A stretch of DNA of 64,000 bases, taken from NCBI GenBank assembly GCA_023853785.1, contig JAJIRX010000668.1, positions 1-64,000 of the forward strand, in the 5' to 3' direction. The notes under the pieces were generated by a model. That model did not search any database. It saw only the letters and a program-made list of their open reading frames with translations, and was not told the DNA's origin. The position numbers and the translations under genes were made by a program. Source of the DNA: Psilocybe azurescens. Taxonomy: Eukaryota > Basidiomycota > Agaricomycetes > Agaricales > Agrocybaceae. Each line of letters starts with the position of its first letter. The stretch's first letter is position 1. Shown here one piece after another: positions 1 to 11,990 of this stretch.

Positions 1-90
1 TTGGCGGTTTTAGCCAGACGACGGATACGTCGTCTTTCAAAAATAAAACTACGTTAGTTGAGTGACAGAAATACAATAAGATACCAATAC

Positions 91-2530
91 TCACTGAGCC
101 TCTTCAAGCTCAAGGCCTAGCCCAATGAACATTGAAGTGGTTGTTGCATGGGGGAAGGTGTTCCCTTGAGCAATGTACTCTGCTTTGCCTTTGGCCAATT
201 CCTTCTGAACTTGAGCCTCTGTCATAGCTAAGAGATAGTTAGCATCACTGGGAAATGCATTTTACTAACATCTGCTTACTGTTTTCTGGCATATGGTATG
301 GGTTTTTCTTGTTCTTCGAAACCCATCATCCTCCCATTCTGACACATATCCTCCCACTTCTTCAACAGATCGTTGTCCAGCGAGATTGACAGGCCATGAT
401 GGCCTTCAGTTTGAACACTGCGCATGGCAATGGCATTTTGTACCTTCATAGCAAGGACTTTCCCAACGATGTGTACTTCATCCAATTCCAAAATCCAAGT
501 GATCGTCCAGCATATCCTGTCGAGCTGGGCCCCTGAGTCTTGGTTGCATTTGAAAGAGTGTTGTGATTTGACCATACACGTTCTGGGCACTTGCAGTCAG
601 AGAGTCCAACACCGGGGATATAATTTAAAGAATAAACCTGATGGTTGGCCTGCGTATGCATTGGTTCATGAAGTTTAGGAATTGCGGGAACCAGGGTTGT
701 TGTCGCAGCTAGTTTGAGGCTTTCAGGCCAGTCATTCTCCATCCTTTTGAATAGGTTGATGAACTATTGGCAGGCAATATTGTAGTTTATCAGAATGAGG
801 TGAACCGCTATCATCTGAAGGATCAAAGCAAAGATATAGTCCATATTGGCGTACCTGCAGAAAACGTCAACGATGAATCAGGATTTCAGAAAGTAGAGTA
901 CTCACCGCTCTCCTTTTTGTAGGTTTCCTACCCCATACTGGCAGGATCATCTCCGATCTCCAACATACCGCAGCTCCAACCCCTGTGTATTGTAAACCAA
1001 TCGAAAATTTAGTGTTTGCCTTTGCCAGGGCCTGGAATCCAACGCAAGTGCTAATCTGGAGGATCGTTAGACAAGAAAACAAAATATAACAAAAACGGAG
1101 CATACATCTTCATCGTTTGCTCGGCTCAAAACATAATTTTTGTATGGCTCTCGAGGAACCATATACGCCCATCCAGTTCGAGTCCAGGATTTTTTTTTTT
1201 TTTTTCTTGTCAATTTATGTCTAGAGGGCTTGGCCCTAAGCAGACCTAACTAATACAATCGTAGCTATCAGGACACTGTGCCCGACTCCATTCCCATATG
1301 AGTCCAGGATCTTACGAGTAGTTAGACATGAGTTGATTCTTCAACCAAAAGTTGGCATCCATGCAAATGATCATCATATAGAGAAACCTAGAATATAGTT
1401 AGATAGGACTCGTCGAAGTCATATTTGACAACTCACTTCATTCCCTTAGGAACCTTCTCCCAATCAGTTGGCAAGTTAATGCCAGGATGTGGACACAAAG
1501 GGCATACGATTGCCAATTCTCCAGCTGATGTCCCCGCAGCGCCAGTGATATCGTGTGCTCGCCCTGCCCACTTGAGCTTCTGTAAGTGTTGCCACTGCAG
1601 TATCATCCAAAAGAGCACCTGGTATTGTGATTTTGGGGGGTTAATGCCTAGGTTTGTGGTTGATTTTTTGAGACAGCGGTAGAAATCGTATGTTGATGCT
1701 TTTGTAGTAAGTGCGAGTTTGTGGAGGTGGTGGAGGACTTCAAATGTTGCACACGTCTGTACTGAAAACTGAGATGCTGGGTAAAGCCTTGACGAAGGAG
1801 CTGGAGATGGTGGGGAATTTCACAGGGGCAACCACAATAAAATATGTTCACAGAGTGTATGCCATTCATATGAAGCACCAACATATTCGAATGACATGGA
1901 ATGGGATTTTGCAGTAGCCGGAAGAGTGATTGAGCTGGAGCCGAAGTCCCAGAGTCTTGAGCGACACCTCAATGAACTGCGTTCCAGTCCATTTCTTGTT
2001 TGAACATTAGCAAGAGCAGAATTGTCAAACTAGAAAAAATATCGCACCTCAATATGATGGAATGGGTGCAGTCGGTGTCTCTTCACGCCAAAACACTACG
2101 GCACGTAAGGTCAGGAGAGATGCACTCTCTGCACCTATATTCTGGAGGGCCAGGATCTTCAACGGAATGCGCAATGCAATCCGGACAGTGCTGTGCATGT
2201 CGAAAGTCCCCCTTCCTTCCAGCGAAGAATCTTGTCGAGGTATCCCTGCCGATGTGTTTCTTTCCATACTACATGGGGACGTCTCTACATACATTAGCTA
2301 GTAGTCAGCAGCGGTCGAATTAAAAGCAGACAAATACTGACTGAAACAACACTCTTTTTCTTTTTTGTTTCGCAGCTATTTGAGGCGGGGGCCATTCCTC
2401 CATCACCTCAGCCTCGACTGTTTTGTTGTACCACTCTTCATCTGCGTTTAGGGCAAAGTTCTTGTCATCAGGAGGGGACCACGAAGTTACTTGCTCCCAA
2501 GCCCGGCTACACGTTCGGGGAATGATCTAT
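91..2530 (-). pseudogene. KDZ-type transposase with CxC2 cysteine cluster, decayed
   Basis: Read on the minus strand, pieces in several frames line up in order with Kyakuja-Dileera-Zisupton (KDZ) transposases of mushrooms. An N-terminal stretch near 2400-2520 includes ALNADEEWYNKTVEAEVMEE. A CxC2-type cysteine region follows at 1700-2300 (NGIHSVNIFYCGCP near 1840). Then come HLQKLKWAGRAHD...CPLCPHPGINLP at 1450-1600, DANFWLKNQLMSNYS at 1325-1375, QALAKANTKFS near 1000-1040, a CK.PERVWSNHN block near 560-610, and a C-terminus near 95-190 ending GLELEEAQ. Stops and frame changes lie between blocks, and a T-run at 1189-1206 interrupts one, so it is a relic. KDZ enzymes are cut-and-paste DDE transposases. 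I saw no terminal inverted repeats, so element ends are unknown. Confidence 0.8.
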
Positions 2531-3110
2531 GCATGCTGCTTGTGTTGTTCCACCAACATTTCACAAAGTGCCCTCGCTAGAGTGGATAATATCAAAATCG
2601 TTGAGTATCTGCACAGAGTCATGGTATGCACCAACCTGGCGAGCAGTAATCCGTCAGTGTTTTTGGAGAACATCTAAGCGAATATGAATCGAAGATCAAT
2701 AATGAAGACTTTAAGAAAACCAGACTCAGTATACTCGACGAAAAACAAATCACGTGATTGCATCAACGGTCATTTAACGGTTCTGATTGGTCTTCTTGAC
2801 CTCCATCCATATTTCAAACTTGCCCCTAAACCCCTGTTGAAAAGGTCTATCTCTATTTTTTGCTCTCTTTGTTCCACTTTCCTTGGTACATTACAAATCC
2901 CTAACCCACACACCCGCACAACTAGCTGACGATGTACTCGAACTAGATTATGATTGTGTTCACTGTACACCCCGTTCCTTTTTATTCAGTCACTCAGCCC
3001 TGACTCTGCATATCGGTAGTGCTCACGTTCCTCGTCCATCTGTAAGTCCCATCTCCTTCTATTCTACCATCCTTCCACAAAGCAGCGTCACTGACATTGC
3101 CAAACACCCT
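2531..3110. other. no gene seen
   Basis: Spacer between the KDZ relic and the minisatellite. Only short unsupported open frames are present; no motif or splice-consistent coding stretch was recognised. Confidence 0.4.
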
Positions 3111-3116
3111 TCCCTC

Positions 3117-3470
3117 CAGAATTGTCTTCCACTCCCAAACATCCGTCCCTCCAGAATCTTCTTTCACTGTAAGCTCCCTGTATCCCAATTGTCATCTGCT
3201 GAAACCTCCATCTGTCCAGATTCTTCTCTCGCACATCCTTCCAATGCCAATTGTTGTCCACTGAAACCTCCTTCCCTCCAGATTCTTCTCTCGCACATCC
3301 CTCATCTTCAAATGTAAGCTCCCTGTATCCCAATCATCATCTGCTAAAATCTCCTTCCCTCCAGATTCTTCTCTCTCATATCCCTCCAATGCCAATCGTT
3401 GTCCTCTGAAACCTTCTTCCCTCCTGATTCTTCTCTTGCACATTCCTCCGTTGCCAATCGTCGTCCACAT
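3117..3470. repeat. CT-rich minisatellite with alternating unit lengths
   Basis: The core CCAGATTCTTCTCTC recurs, with changes, at 3151, 3216, 3278, 3361 and 3423. Spacings are 65, 62, 83 and 62 nt. The longer interval carries an extra segment (TGTAAGCTCCCTGTATCCCA) seen near 3170 and 3314. Open frames on both strands here (for example 2883-3317 plus, 3192-3494 minus) arise from the repeat and are not taken as genes. Confidence 0.85.
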
Positions 3471-3479
3471 TGTCAATCC

Positions 3480-4440
3480 ATGTTGAGTATCCATGTTGAG
3501 TAGAATCGAACCACCAATTGAACTAATGCTGACCTCTCCTCTCTTCCAAACAGACTTTTCTACCTACCCCTTCATCACATCAGGCCTGATACTCACCTAT
3601 TTCATTTCACCAGGATCTAGATACATTGCCTCAAACTCTTTGTCAAGCTGTATATGGTACGCACATTTGCTTACCCTCATTCACCTCCACATTTACTTAA
3701 CGTAATTCACCCCCCTCACCCCCTTACACAGCCGGTGGGCTCTTTCTATGGGTGGCCCACGACTGCAAGACAAAGGACAAGTACCTCAAAACTCTTCTGC
3801 CAGAGGACTTAGAGTCATATACACAGTTAGAGGCTTTAAGATGGAAAGAAGGTCTGAAATACTGCTAGTTGTCCAAAATATGAATTAGTTAATGGTGGTA
3901 TACATTATATATTATTTTCATCTTGAAGCACCCTCAGTACACCTTCAAAACGAATGTTTTAGTTTTCGAAAGTGCTGATTCTGGGTAAAATGCTGATTCT
4001 GGAAAAACCCTTGAACAAAGAATTGTTCATTACTGACGAAGTATTGGTCTCTGAATGAAAATAATTATATGTACAGCTACCTATAGCATACCCATTCATA
4101 TACACATAAAAATTTAGGCAGCGATGCATGACAGAGTTGTGTAAACTCTTGAGCACTCTGAGACACGTTTCTAGATGCTATATGAAACTCAGTTGTGCCT
4201 TCGGCTCAAAACCATGTTAAAGTCATATCTGATATCTCGCTTTTTTGGTCCTCAATGCCATGTATTAAACAAAAATTGTGTATAAAGAGCTTTTATGAGC
4301 TTTATCTATCACCAGGTGCTCAGTCTCAAGTGTCGAGAGCCACCAAAAGTATAGGATTTTGGTGCGAGTCCATTTCGGGAAGCATCTATTTTTAGAATTG
4401 ATAACAGCCACAAATTTTGCCGTTCGTTGTTCCTCACCGT
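3480..4440. other. AT-rich stretch, no gene seen
   Basis: No open frame with recognisable motifs or paired splice sites. Some short direct duplications occur (for example TGCTGATTCTGG near 3972 and 3990). Confidence 0.4.
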
Positions 4441-4452
4441 TTCCTAGCTCTC

Positions 4453-4915
4453 ATGCCTGCACCGATCGATGAAGAACAACGTCAAAACAACCTTAAAATA
4501 AAGAGGGAATATCGACGCAAGTAAGTACTCCAGCTTGTCTCTTAGTATAGCCAGGACATTCAATATTACTGCAGAAACATATTGAGAGTAAGAGCTAATG
4601 ATTGCTTACAAAAAAGAATCAAGAGGTATGTTAAACATCGAATCAGTGTAGCTGCAAGAAACTAATGCTGATTTATTCCAGGAAAAGATCATCCCCTGAA
4701 GAACTTAGCCTGGAGAAAGAACAGCATAGGCAGGCTCAAAGCATGCTACCGGGAGAAAAACAGGCTGCGGCTTAATTTTTGTTCCAGGCGCTATCGGTAT
4801 GTTTTCATTTGAACCTATTATGGATTCCATTGCTTACCATTACTTGTATAGACTAGAAAAAAGCACGCACAACAACTGGAACAAGACGAGGAGGAATACC
4901 AATGACTGATGGCAT
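4453..4915 (+). CDS. possible small basic multi-exon protein
   Basis: An ATG opens MPAPIDEEQRQNNLKIKREY and is followed by a good donor (GTAAGT). Further Lys/Arg-rich pieces, such as ANDCLQKRIKR near 4590-4625 and EKNRLRLNF near 4755, are bordered by GTATGT donors and CAG/TAG acceptors. The exon chain cannot be fixed: the natural first intron would leave an early stop, and the alternative is only about 30 nt. No family recognised. It could be a small nuclear or DNA-binding protein, or a fragment of a mobile-element ORF. Coding status is doubtful. Confidence 0.25.
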
Positions 4916-5335
4916 TGGGGGATGAGGATTGACTTGAATTGTTACTTTGACGGAGCCCGTATGTTTGTCTCTTTCGTTCACAAATTTTACCTGGAGGGCT
5001 TCAAATAAAGACATTCCCCATCTATTTAATGTAATCGTTATTGATAATATAAAACAATTGTCGGCTTTGGAAGTAAATAACGACCTTTACTAGTTTTTTG
5101 CATTCTTCCACCACTGGTATACCCTACCGAACTGGTTCATCGATCTTATCATGAAATTTTTGAATTACAGTTTTTCTCTTCAATTCTACTTGGCATCCAG
5201 ACACAGCTTTTACTTGGCTTACAGAAACCAATCCGAAAAATGTTGTGAAGGGCAGAATAAGACATATATTTTGTAACTACGGAAAACCATGTGATTGAAC
5301 TAATTACAGCCTATTGCATACTGTGTACCTGTAAG
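4916..5335. other. no gene seen
   Basis: AT-rich spacer without supported coding sequence between the small basic frame and the minus-strand proline-rich gene. Confidence 0.4.
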
Positions 5336-6445
5336 CTACTCACAAATTCCCCACTTAGGAAGGATGTTGAACACCACGCCCAAGCAGAAGGAAGAACGGG
5401 ATGAACTACCAGAGGCAATGGGAGCCTCAAAGAGAGCGCTGGAGGCACTCTGATCGGCGTTGAGAGGCAGTGGAAGATTAATATTGTTGGCGGCCTTTTC
5501 TTTTCCCTTGGACTTCCTGGTGGAGAGTATCCATTCGTAATCATCAACGTGGGCGTTTGAGAAGACAGGGTGCTGATAGGGAGGTTTGTTCTTGACAACC
5601 CTAGTGTGAGCCCTGGAGCAGCAGCCAGAGGAGCAGGAGCTCGAGTGCACCAAGGTCGACGAGGGAGAGCGCCTGCCAAGGCTGCTTGAGAGTCATCTCG
5701 GCTTGCCAAGGCCAATGAGGAGGCTGCCACATGGCTAGACAGTGCATAGGAGGGCGGAGGGTATGATGTTCAGGGGAACAAATGTGCGCTTCCGAGAAGC
5801 TGAAAGTGGGTTGAGATATTATTGTAGCGGGAGGAGCAGGTGCAGCGGGTATAACAGGGGGAGGGGGGCGCAACAGGAAGGGTAGGGGAGGGGCAGGCAC
5901 AACAGGAGGCGAGAGAAGCTGGAAGGATATGAATACCGTCTGCTTGATACCGATTCCTGTACCAGGCGACGGCCTTGTCCCATGAAGCTACGTGCTTCAC
6001 CTCGGAGCCTGGATCATGGAACAGGGCCTCGATATCAATTGAACTAAAAGGGAGTTAACAGTGTAGGATACAAGAAGAAAAAAGAAAAGAAAAAACTCAC
6101 GCATCCCAAGGTTTTATACCAACCCATGCCCCAACTGTAACTATCAAAAAGGACCTCATGGGCTCTACAAAGTGGCCAGGGAGAGGAACCTTTGTGCTGG
6201 AGTAGTTGGTCGGCTCCCATGGCTCACCGTGAGCATCGACAATATCCATGTTGGAATCTGTAGAGTTGTTTGTAAGAGGATAATCGAAAGGGCGCGATGT
6301 TACACACCTGGCATGACAGGTGCTGGAACAGCAGATAGCAGAGGAGGCAAAGAATCAGGAGGCAGCGCAAAGTCAAACGGCGATAGCAGCATGGAAAGAA
6401 TAAAGAAGAGGGTAAGGAAGAGGAAGTGGCCGGACAAGGGTTGAA
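5336..6445 (-). pseudogene. proline-rich lineage-specific fungal protein, broken frames
   Basis: On the minus strand the best coding path runs from about 6445 with introns near 6250-6310 and 6055-6095 (GTGAG...TTTTAG). The conserved-looking core includes NMDIVDAHGEPWEP, GHFVEPMRSFLIV, GAWVGIKPWD and HVASWDKAVAWYRNRYQADG (about 5960-6250). A long Pro/Ala/Ser-rich tail follows, and then PVFSNAHVDDYEWILSTRKS with a KGKEKA stretch near 5500-5560. The frame changes at least twice in the tail. I recognise the core as resembling an expanded Agaricomycete family of unknown function, from memory only. It lies head-to-head with the plus-strand family member at 6625. It may be a degenerate gene or a gene with sequencing indels. 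Confidence 0.5.
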
Positions 6446-6624
6446 AAGAAATCCGATAGTGGCCAAAGGTCTGCTATATCTTTTCCCGCCCATACAACGC
6501 GAATTTTGGATCTGATACTGGTGGAACAAGCTGTCGATCATTCTGAACCAGCTCACATGGCTGAATAAATTGGTAGTCAGAGTGTTACAATACACAGAAA
6601 CAGATAGATTAGGGTACTTACAAA

Positions 6625-8820
6625 GTGAAAGATCGAATTACATGCAAACCAGCTCATGCAATGCAGGCGGGGGCTGAGATTGACTGTATGGCTAATTTGA
6701 AACAACAAGATTCTACTTCGTTGAACTGTGTGCCCTCAAGTCAACATATTGTAAGCAATCTACACACCACAGAGAGGCGTGGATACTCACCTGAAATAGA
6801 AAATATGGTCAACAAAGGGGCATTCCAAGGCTCTCGAAGAGAATTCCTGCTCGGAGAGAAGCCGGCATACGCTCTTGCTGTTTCTGAGGGATGTATTCCA
6901 GAAGCGCTTTTGCTAATTCAGCGACAATACTTCAAGAGGTACCCAGTGGACCTACCTCACGAGCAGGAACCGAGCGCTGAACATTTGGCTTCTGTCAACG
7001 ACGGTGCACCAGACCCAGAGATGATAGAACCCAACAAAGACAAGCTGCCACCCGCCGGAGTATGCCCTTGAGATGAAGAGGATTGAGGACAGAAGGAATG
7101 TTGTGAATTATCGCAGGGAGTGAGTACTACGTCGGTACGTCATGCTTTGCTTAACTAATCAAACATTTAGCAAATCAAAAGGTGGTTTCATTATCAGTAC
7201 TCGAAGGACCAGGATGTATCCTCGGGTTCAAAAGCTGGCGCCGCACCATTGGCCCTCTTAACCCAATACCTTACTGGAGCAGCACCCACCAAACCCTCGC
7301 CAGAAGTCTACCATTAATGTTTGGAGGAAAACCGCGCAAGAAAGCATCGAAAAGGAGCTAATGGCCATGGAACCGTCTGTTAAGGCCAAACACTACGCTA
7401 AGACTCGAGACGAAATCGCCCGCAGAATGTTTTCCAGACTGGATCTACATGAGCAGAGGAAATGGAAGAAAGCCATGCATGATGAGCATGAGGCGGCTAT
7501 GGCTGCCTATGAAAAAGGATTACGTGCAGAGCCATCCACAGAGCCAATTGATCGTCAACGGTACGTCTTACTGATATATTAATCATCTACTGACTTTATA
7601 TCAATTGTTATCTAGAGCTATTCAAGAGGCGATTCAGTTTATGCAGCCCATTCTTGATGGCATTACACAGGCTACTGGATGGAAGGCAACTTTGATTGCT
7701 GGTGGGCCTGAACCAGCCCAGGGTGGAACATTCAGTGTCATAAGGTACAATACTTGCTATTACATTGCCATCTATGTCGCTTATTTGACTCAATTCAGTG
7801 TTCACTCTGGAACGACATCTGGAGATGTCCCTATGAAATTTGGCCATGCGGAGCGCCTGCGACTGAAGAAGGTGATTGTTCCCATCTTCGGTAAATTTTT
7901 ACAGAAATGCTACAGTGAGTTTCTATCTTCTTGAGTACCCAGATGGTTTCAGCTAATATATATTCATTGTAGCACCAGAAGAATGCAAAGATTGCGCACT
8001 TCTGAAAGACAAGGAATACATGTTGCTACTGACATCGCTCAAATTTGACGAGAACACGGTGTCTATCGATTCACTGGGACATTTTTCTTCGGAAGGCAAA
8101 TCCACAGCACCAGCATCATCTTTCCATGCGGGGTCCTCTCGACTCTCTGCCATATCTATTCCAACACCTGTCGGAAACACTGCTCATTTCCCAGACATCC
8201 AATGAGAAACTACCGTTAAAGACTGCACGCCACACCGACCAAACAGAAGACGATGATTTGAATCCCTTCCCATACAGATGGCCAGACAGCTTTGACATCG
8301 ACCATCCCTTGTCACCTCGACCACTGGGCGACTTTCGCTCTATATCACCGGATCTTTCATGCCAACGTTCAGCCCATGCATCCCCTGCAAACTCTCCCCC
8401 ACCCTCTGCTCCACCATCCCCTGTTCCTGCATCAATGGCCCCGGCGACCATGAAATCAAAAAATAGAAAGCAGAAAGGGAGTTTGAATGAGGCAGGAAAT
8501 CATACAAAATATCAGAAAGGTGAAAGGTAGGCAATTGCATATTAACGAGACTGAATTTTGCTGATACCACTTTCCTGATTAAAAAAACCAGTACATCAAA
8601 CATTCCAGACACGACCACAATTGCAAAGCGTCGCAGTGCTCGTAATACTGAGGATCCACCTGCAAGGTCTGATTTCACAGCTCTTCATGTCAGCCAATTG
8701 GCTAACGTTTACACTACAAGCACATCCAAAACTATTAATTCCGGCCGCTCCAGGTACTGTCATTCTTCGAAGCGGAAAACCTGCAAAAGCGTCGAAATTT
8801 TGGGTCTATGCAGATGAATA
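6625..8820 (+). pseudogene. lineage-specific fungal protein with GWKATLIAGGPEPA motif, frameshifted
   Basis: Exons on the plus strand give a series of blocks: GSRREFLLGEKPAYALAVSE, RYPVDLPHEQEPSAEHLASV, QIKRWFHYQYSKDQD (7172-7216), VNVW-like NVWRKTAQESIEKE, a Glu/Ala-rich helix, ATGWKATLIAGGPEPAQGG (about 7672-7730), SVHSGTTSGDVPMKFGHAER, and KCYTPEECKDCAL (7910-7995, across an intron at 7914-7972). A Pro/Ser-rich tail follows. Introns near 7119-7171, 7561-7616, 7745-7799 and 8529-8592 have good ends. The reading frame breaks near 7059, at the first of these introns, near 7295 and near 8165-8205, so the gene looks inactive. The blocks match, from memory, a large Agaricomycete family of unknown function. 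Its role is unknown. Confidence 0.65.
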
Positions 8821-8959
8821 GCGCAACATCGGTAGTATATTAAGCATGTAAAGATATCAAAATAGTTTCTACAATGTTTCCTTCAGATCTCTTCAAGTAT
8901 AACTGTGTTCAGAACTCAGTATAAGCAATTGGAACTTCAATTTCACGTTCATAATTGGA

Positions 8960-9215
8960 TAAGACAGTCCATCGAAATATTAGTCAGGTGATGGAATTCG
9001 CATCAGGCCTAGAGCTCTGGCAACGGTCCATCAATATATTAGTAAGATGTGGAATTTTAGAGCCCGATCAGCCGTCAAAATGTTTGTAATACAAAGTCAT
9101 GTTATTAAGCCTAGAGCTCTCTCAACGGTCCATCAAATTATTTGTAAGATTTGCCAATTTTAGAGCTTGATCAGTGATCCATCAAAATGTCAGCAATATG
9201 AAGTCATTGTATTAT
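8960..9215. repeat. two-and-a-half copies of a ~102-bp tandem repeat
   Basis: GCCTAGAGCTCT starts copies at 9007 and 9109. Both run through CAACGGTCCATCAA and a later AAAATGT..AAGTCATT segment. A partial copy (CAGTCCATCGAAATATTAGT) precedes them at about 8966. Copies are diverged. No coding sequence. Confidence 0.8.
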
Positions 9216-9588
9216 CACACCTGAATGCAATCAATCTAATAATGATGCAGACACATCTATTTTTAAACATCATCCAAAGATTCCCATTGCAATCCACCCT
9301 GCAATGCCTGCCAGCGCAAATGGGGGCAATGGGGTGTAATTTATTAATAGAACACAATGGTCATTTTAGCACACCCAAAACGCCAAAGAGCCTGTCACAA
9401 ACCCATTTTTCGCCCTCGCAGAGCAGAAATACAGTTTTTTATATATATTTTTCTGCACCCACCCAATGCAGTGCCAAACCCCGCTCATGCATGAATTCAG
9501 GCAGTTGGGATACTGCCCGTGTGGATATATAACACGATTTGGGCAACTGCCGGTGCTTCATACATGATTATAGCTGACATGGCTGCTG
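9216..9588. other. no gene seen
   Basis: AT-rich non-coding stretch before the satellite fragment; nothing recognised. Confidence 0.4.
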
Positions 9589-9700
9589 GCTTGCACTATT
9601 CTCAATGATAATTCATTTTTCCAGACATATTCCTGCCTCATTGCAAACATTCCGGGCCTGGCATGCACTATTCTCAATGATAATTCATTTTTCCGGACAT
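9589..9700 (-). repeat. two outlying monomers of the 61-kb satellite
   Basis: Read on the minus strand, two tandem copies of AATTATCATTGAGAATAGTG followed by CATGCCAGGCC...GCAATGAGGCAGGAATATGTC. These are the same monomer that forms the array at 61.25-61.94 kb. The copy here is in opposite orientation and about 52 kb away. Confidence 0.85.
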
Positions 9701-9859
9701 ATTCCAAGGGCTTTTGTGTCCCCACATATTCCAGCCGGAGTCCGCCGGAGTCCGCTGTGGAATGAAAGCAAAAATATGGCACAAGGCCCTGCTATTTTAT
9801 TTAATATCAATTCCGGCCGGAATTGAACAGAATCCGTTTACAAAATGGAATAGCCCAGA

Positions 9860-10364
9860 ACGGAACCCAAAACGGAACCATAAATGGACTTAAAATTTAA
9901 TGTTATCGCTCAGCAATTCTCGGCAACTGTGAATAATGTCACATGTGTGACTTTTGGTTGCCACGTCAGTCCGTTGGTTACTCCAACCACCCCACCTCTT
10001 CCTCCAACCACCACCACCCCGCTGCCGGCCGTCATGCGTGCCCTCACCACCTTGCCATTGTCGGTCGGAGCCAGGCACTCGCCAACCCGACCTGACATGC
10101 ATTGCGGCACCACCGACCGATGACGGGTCTGTGTACGATGACGATGACTCCAGACACACGTACACGGTACGACGACGATGACGATGGCTCTGTATACGAC
10201 GACAACAACACCGGAGCGAGGGTGGAACGAGGGGGAGGGGATGCGAGCAGGTAATGAGGCGATGTGAACACAGCCGCGACACCAGGTAAGTCGCGAACCC
10301 CACCCACCGCCGCCACTAACCCTCCCCCTCTTTATTTCTCATACAGACCGATGGCGTCGCATAC
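9860..10364. other. A/C-rich lead-in to the minisatellite
   Basis: GC-rich, ACGACG/CCACC-rich low-complexity sequence. Open frames exist on both strands (for example 9890-10303 minus) but they reflect composition rather than a recognisable protein. Confidence 0.5.
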
Positions 10365-11345
10365 GTGCGATACGTACCGCACGTGCAGCGACACATGCAA
10401 CATGTACGGTACGACAACGGTACGTACGAAAGGGACACGGCACATAGGGACAATGACAACGACCACGCAGGACACGTACCACAACACGTCACGACACACA
10501 TGGCCGCTACGACAACAACACCAAGTATGCCACCGACGTACAGCACCCACGACGGCCGCAAAGACGACAACAACAACACGCACGGCGGCCACGACGACGA
10601 CACATATGACACGTGGGACGCGTACCACGACCACGCAGGACGTGTACCGCGACACATACAACACACATGGCGGCCACGACAACAACACCGAGTATCGCCA
10701 CCCGACGTCACGGCACCCACGACGGCCGCAAAGACGACAACAACAACACGCACGGCGGCCACGATGACAACACATATGACACGTAGGATGCATACCACGA
10801 CCACGCAGGACGTGTACCGCGACACATACAACACACATGGCGGCCACGACAACAACACGAGTACGCCACCGACGTATGGCACCCACAACGGCCGCAAAGA
10901 TGACAACAACGACACGCACAGCGGCCACGACGATGACACATACGACCACGTAGGACGTGTACCATGACACGCAGGACACGTACCGCGACACGTCACGACA
11001 CGCACGGGCGGCCACAACAACAACACCGAGTACGCCACTGACGTACGGCACCCACGACGGCCGCAAAGACGACAACGACGACACGCACGGCGGCCACAAC
11101 AATGACACATACGACACGTACCACGACACGCAGAACGTGTACCGCGACACGTACGACATGCACGGCGGCCACAACGACGACACGTACAAAACGCACGGCG
11201 GCCACAACGATGACACACACGACACCGAGTACGCCACCCACGTACACCACCCACGACGGCCGCAAAGACGACGACGGCGACATGTACAACACCAAGTACA
11301 ACGGCCACGCATGACGGCCACAACGGACACAACGGCCGCAGGATG
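10365..11345. repeat. GC-rich ~170-bp minisatellite, about five units
   Basis: The landmark GGCCGCAAAGACGACAACAA recurs with small changes; the AAGAYGACAA part starts at 10561, 10731, 10897, 11066 and 11265. Periods are 170, 166, 169 and 199 nt. Each unit is built from CACGGCGGCCAC, ACGACACGT and ACCGCGACAC words and is rich in CpG and CACG/ACGACG. Stops are so rare that two overlapping minus-strand frames of 367 and 369 codons (10316-11441) stay open together, which argues against real coding. Confidence 0.9.
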
Positions 11346-11690
11346 ACGACGCGTACGGCGGATGCATACCATGCCCACGACGATGGCATGTATAACCGAT
11401 ACCACCACCCGTCCGCCACCCTTTTTGTAAATTTTTTTCACTTTTTTCCTTTTGTTCTCTCATTTTCTTTTACATCTATGTGTTTGTTTGTTCATTTAAC
11501 CCAAGTATATACCCTCCTGCCCATCTTTTTACTCTGTTATGTTTTTTATTTTTATTTTATTTTGTTACAATGGACTTTACATATAGATAATAATGTAGTA
11601 TATAGTTATTAATATATTATATTGCACTCATGAATTTACACTAAGATTGATAGATTGAAATATTCTAGTTGGAATCCAATGATATAGGGT
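11346..11690. other. T-rich flank of the minisatellite, no gene seen
   Basis: Abrupt change from CpG-rich repeat to T-rich sequence (11425-11560). Nothing coding recognised. Confidence 0.5.
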
Positions 11691-11691
11691 A

Positions 11692-11767
11692 GATTATATA
11701 AGCAGTGTACAGTAGGTGTATGATATAAGGATTATATAAGCAGTGTATAGTAGATGTATGATAGTAG
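11692..11767. repeat. 38-bp tandem duplication
   Basis: GATTATATAAGCAGTGTA begins at 11692 and 11730; the two 38-nt copies differ at a few bases. Confidence 0.9.
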
Positions 11768-11884
11768 TGGTAACTGTGTAAATCTATTTTTATATTCAGC
11801 CTAAAGGTGTGGGAAATTGTTTTTACTCAGCTTCAAGCCATGGGAATTCCACTTTATTACTGTATTGGCTATAAATAACTCTAT

Positions 11885-11990
11885 TCCCTTCATTCCCCTT
11901 CATTCCCCTCCATTCCCTCTCCAATTCCTTCATTCCCTCTTCAATCCCCTCTATTCCCTCTATTCCCTCTATTCCTTTCACTCCCTTTCT
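11885..11990. repeat. CATTCCC / TATTCCCTC microsatellite
   Basis: Runs of CATTCCCCTT, CATTCCCTC and TATTCCCTC in imperfect tandem. The minus-strand frame over it (IEGIEGIE) is a repeat artefact. Confidence 0.9.

Noticed and set aside
2883..3494. Open frames on both strands over the CT-rich repeat
   Set aside because: Explained by the minisatellite; no conserved motif.
10316..11441. Two long minus-strand open frames (367 and 369 codons)
   Set aside because: They overlap in different frames across a tandem repeat with almost no T-rich stops; both cannot be real and neither shows domain motifs.
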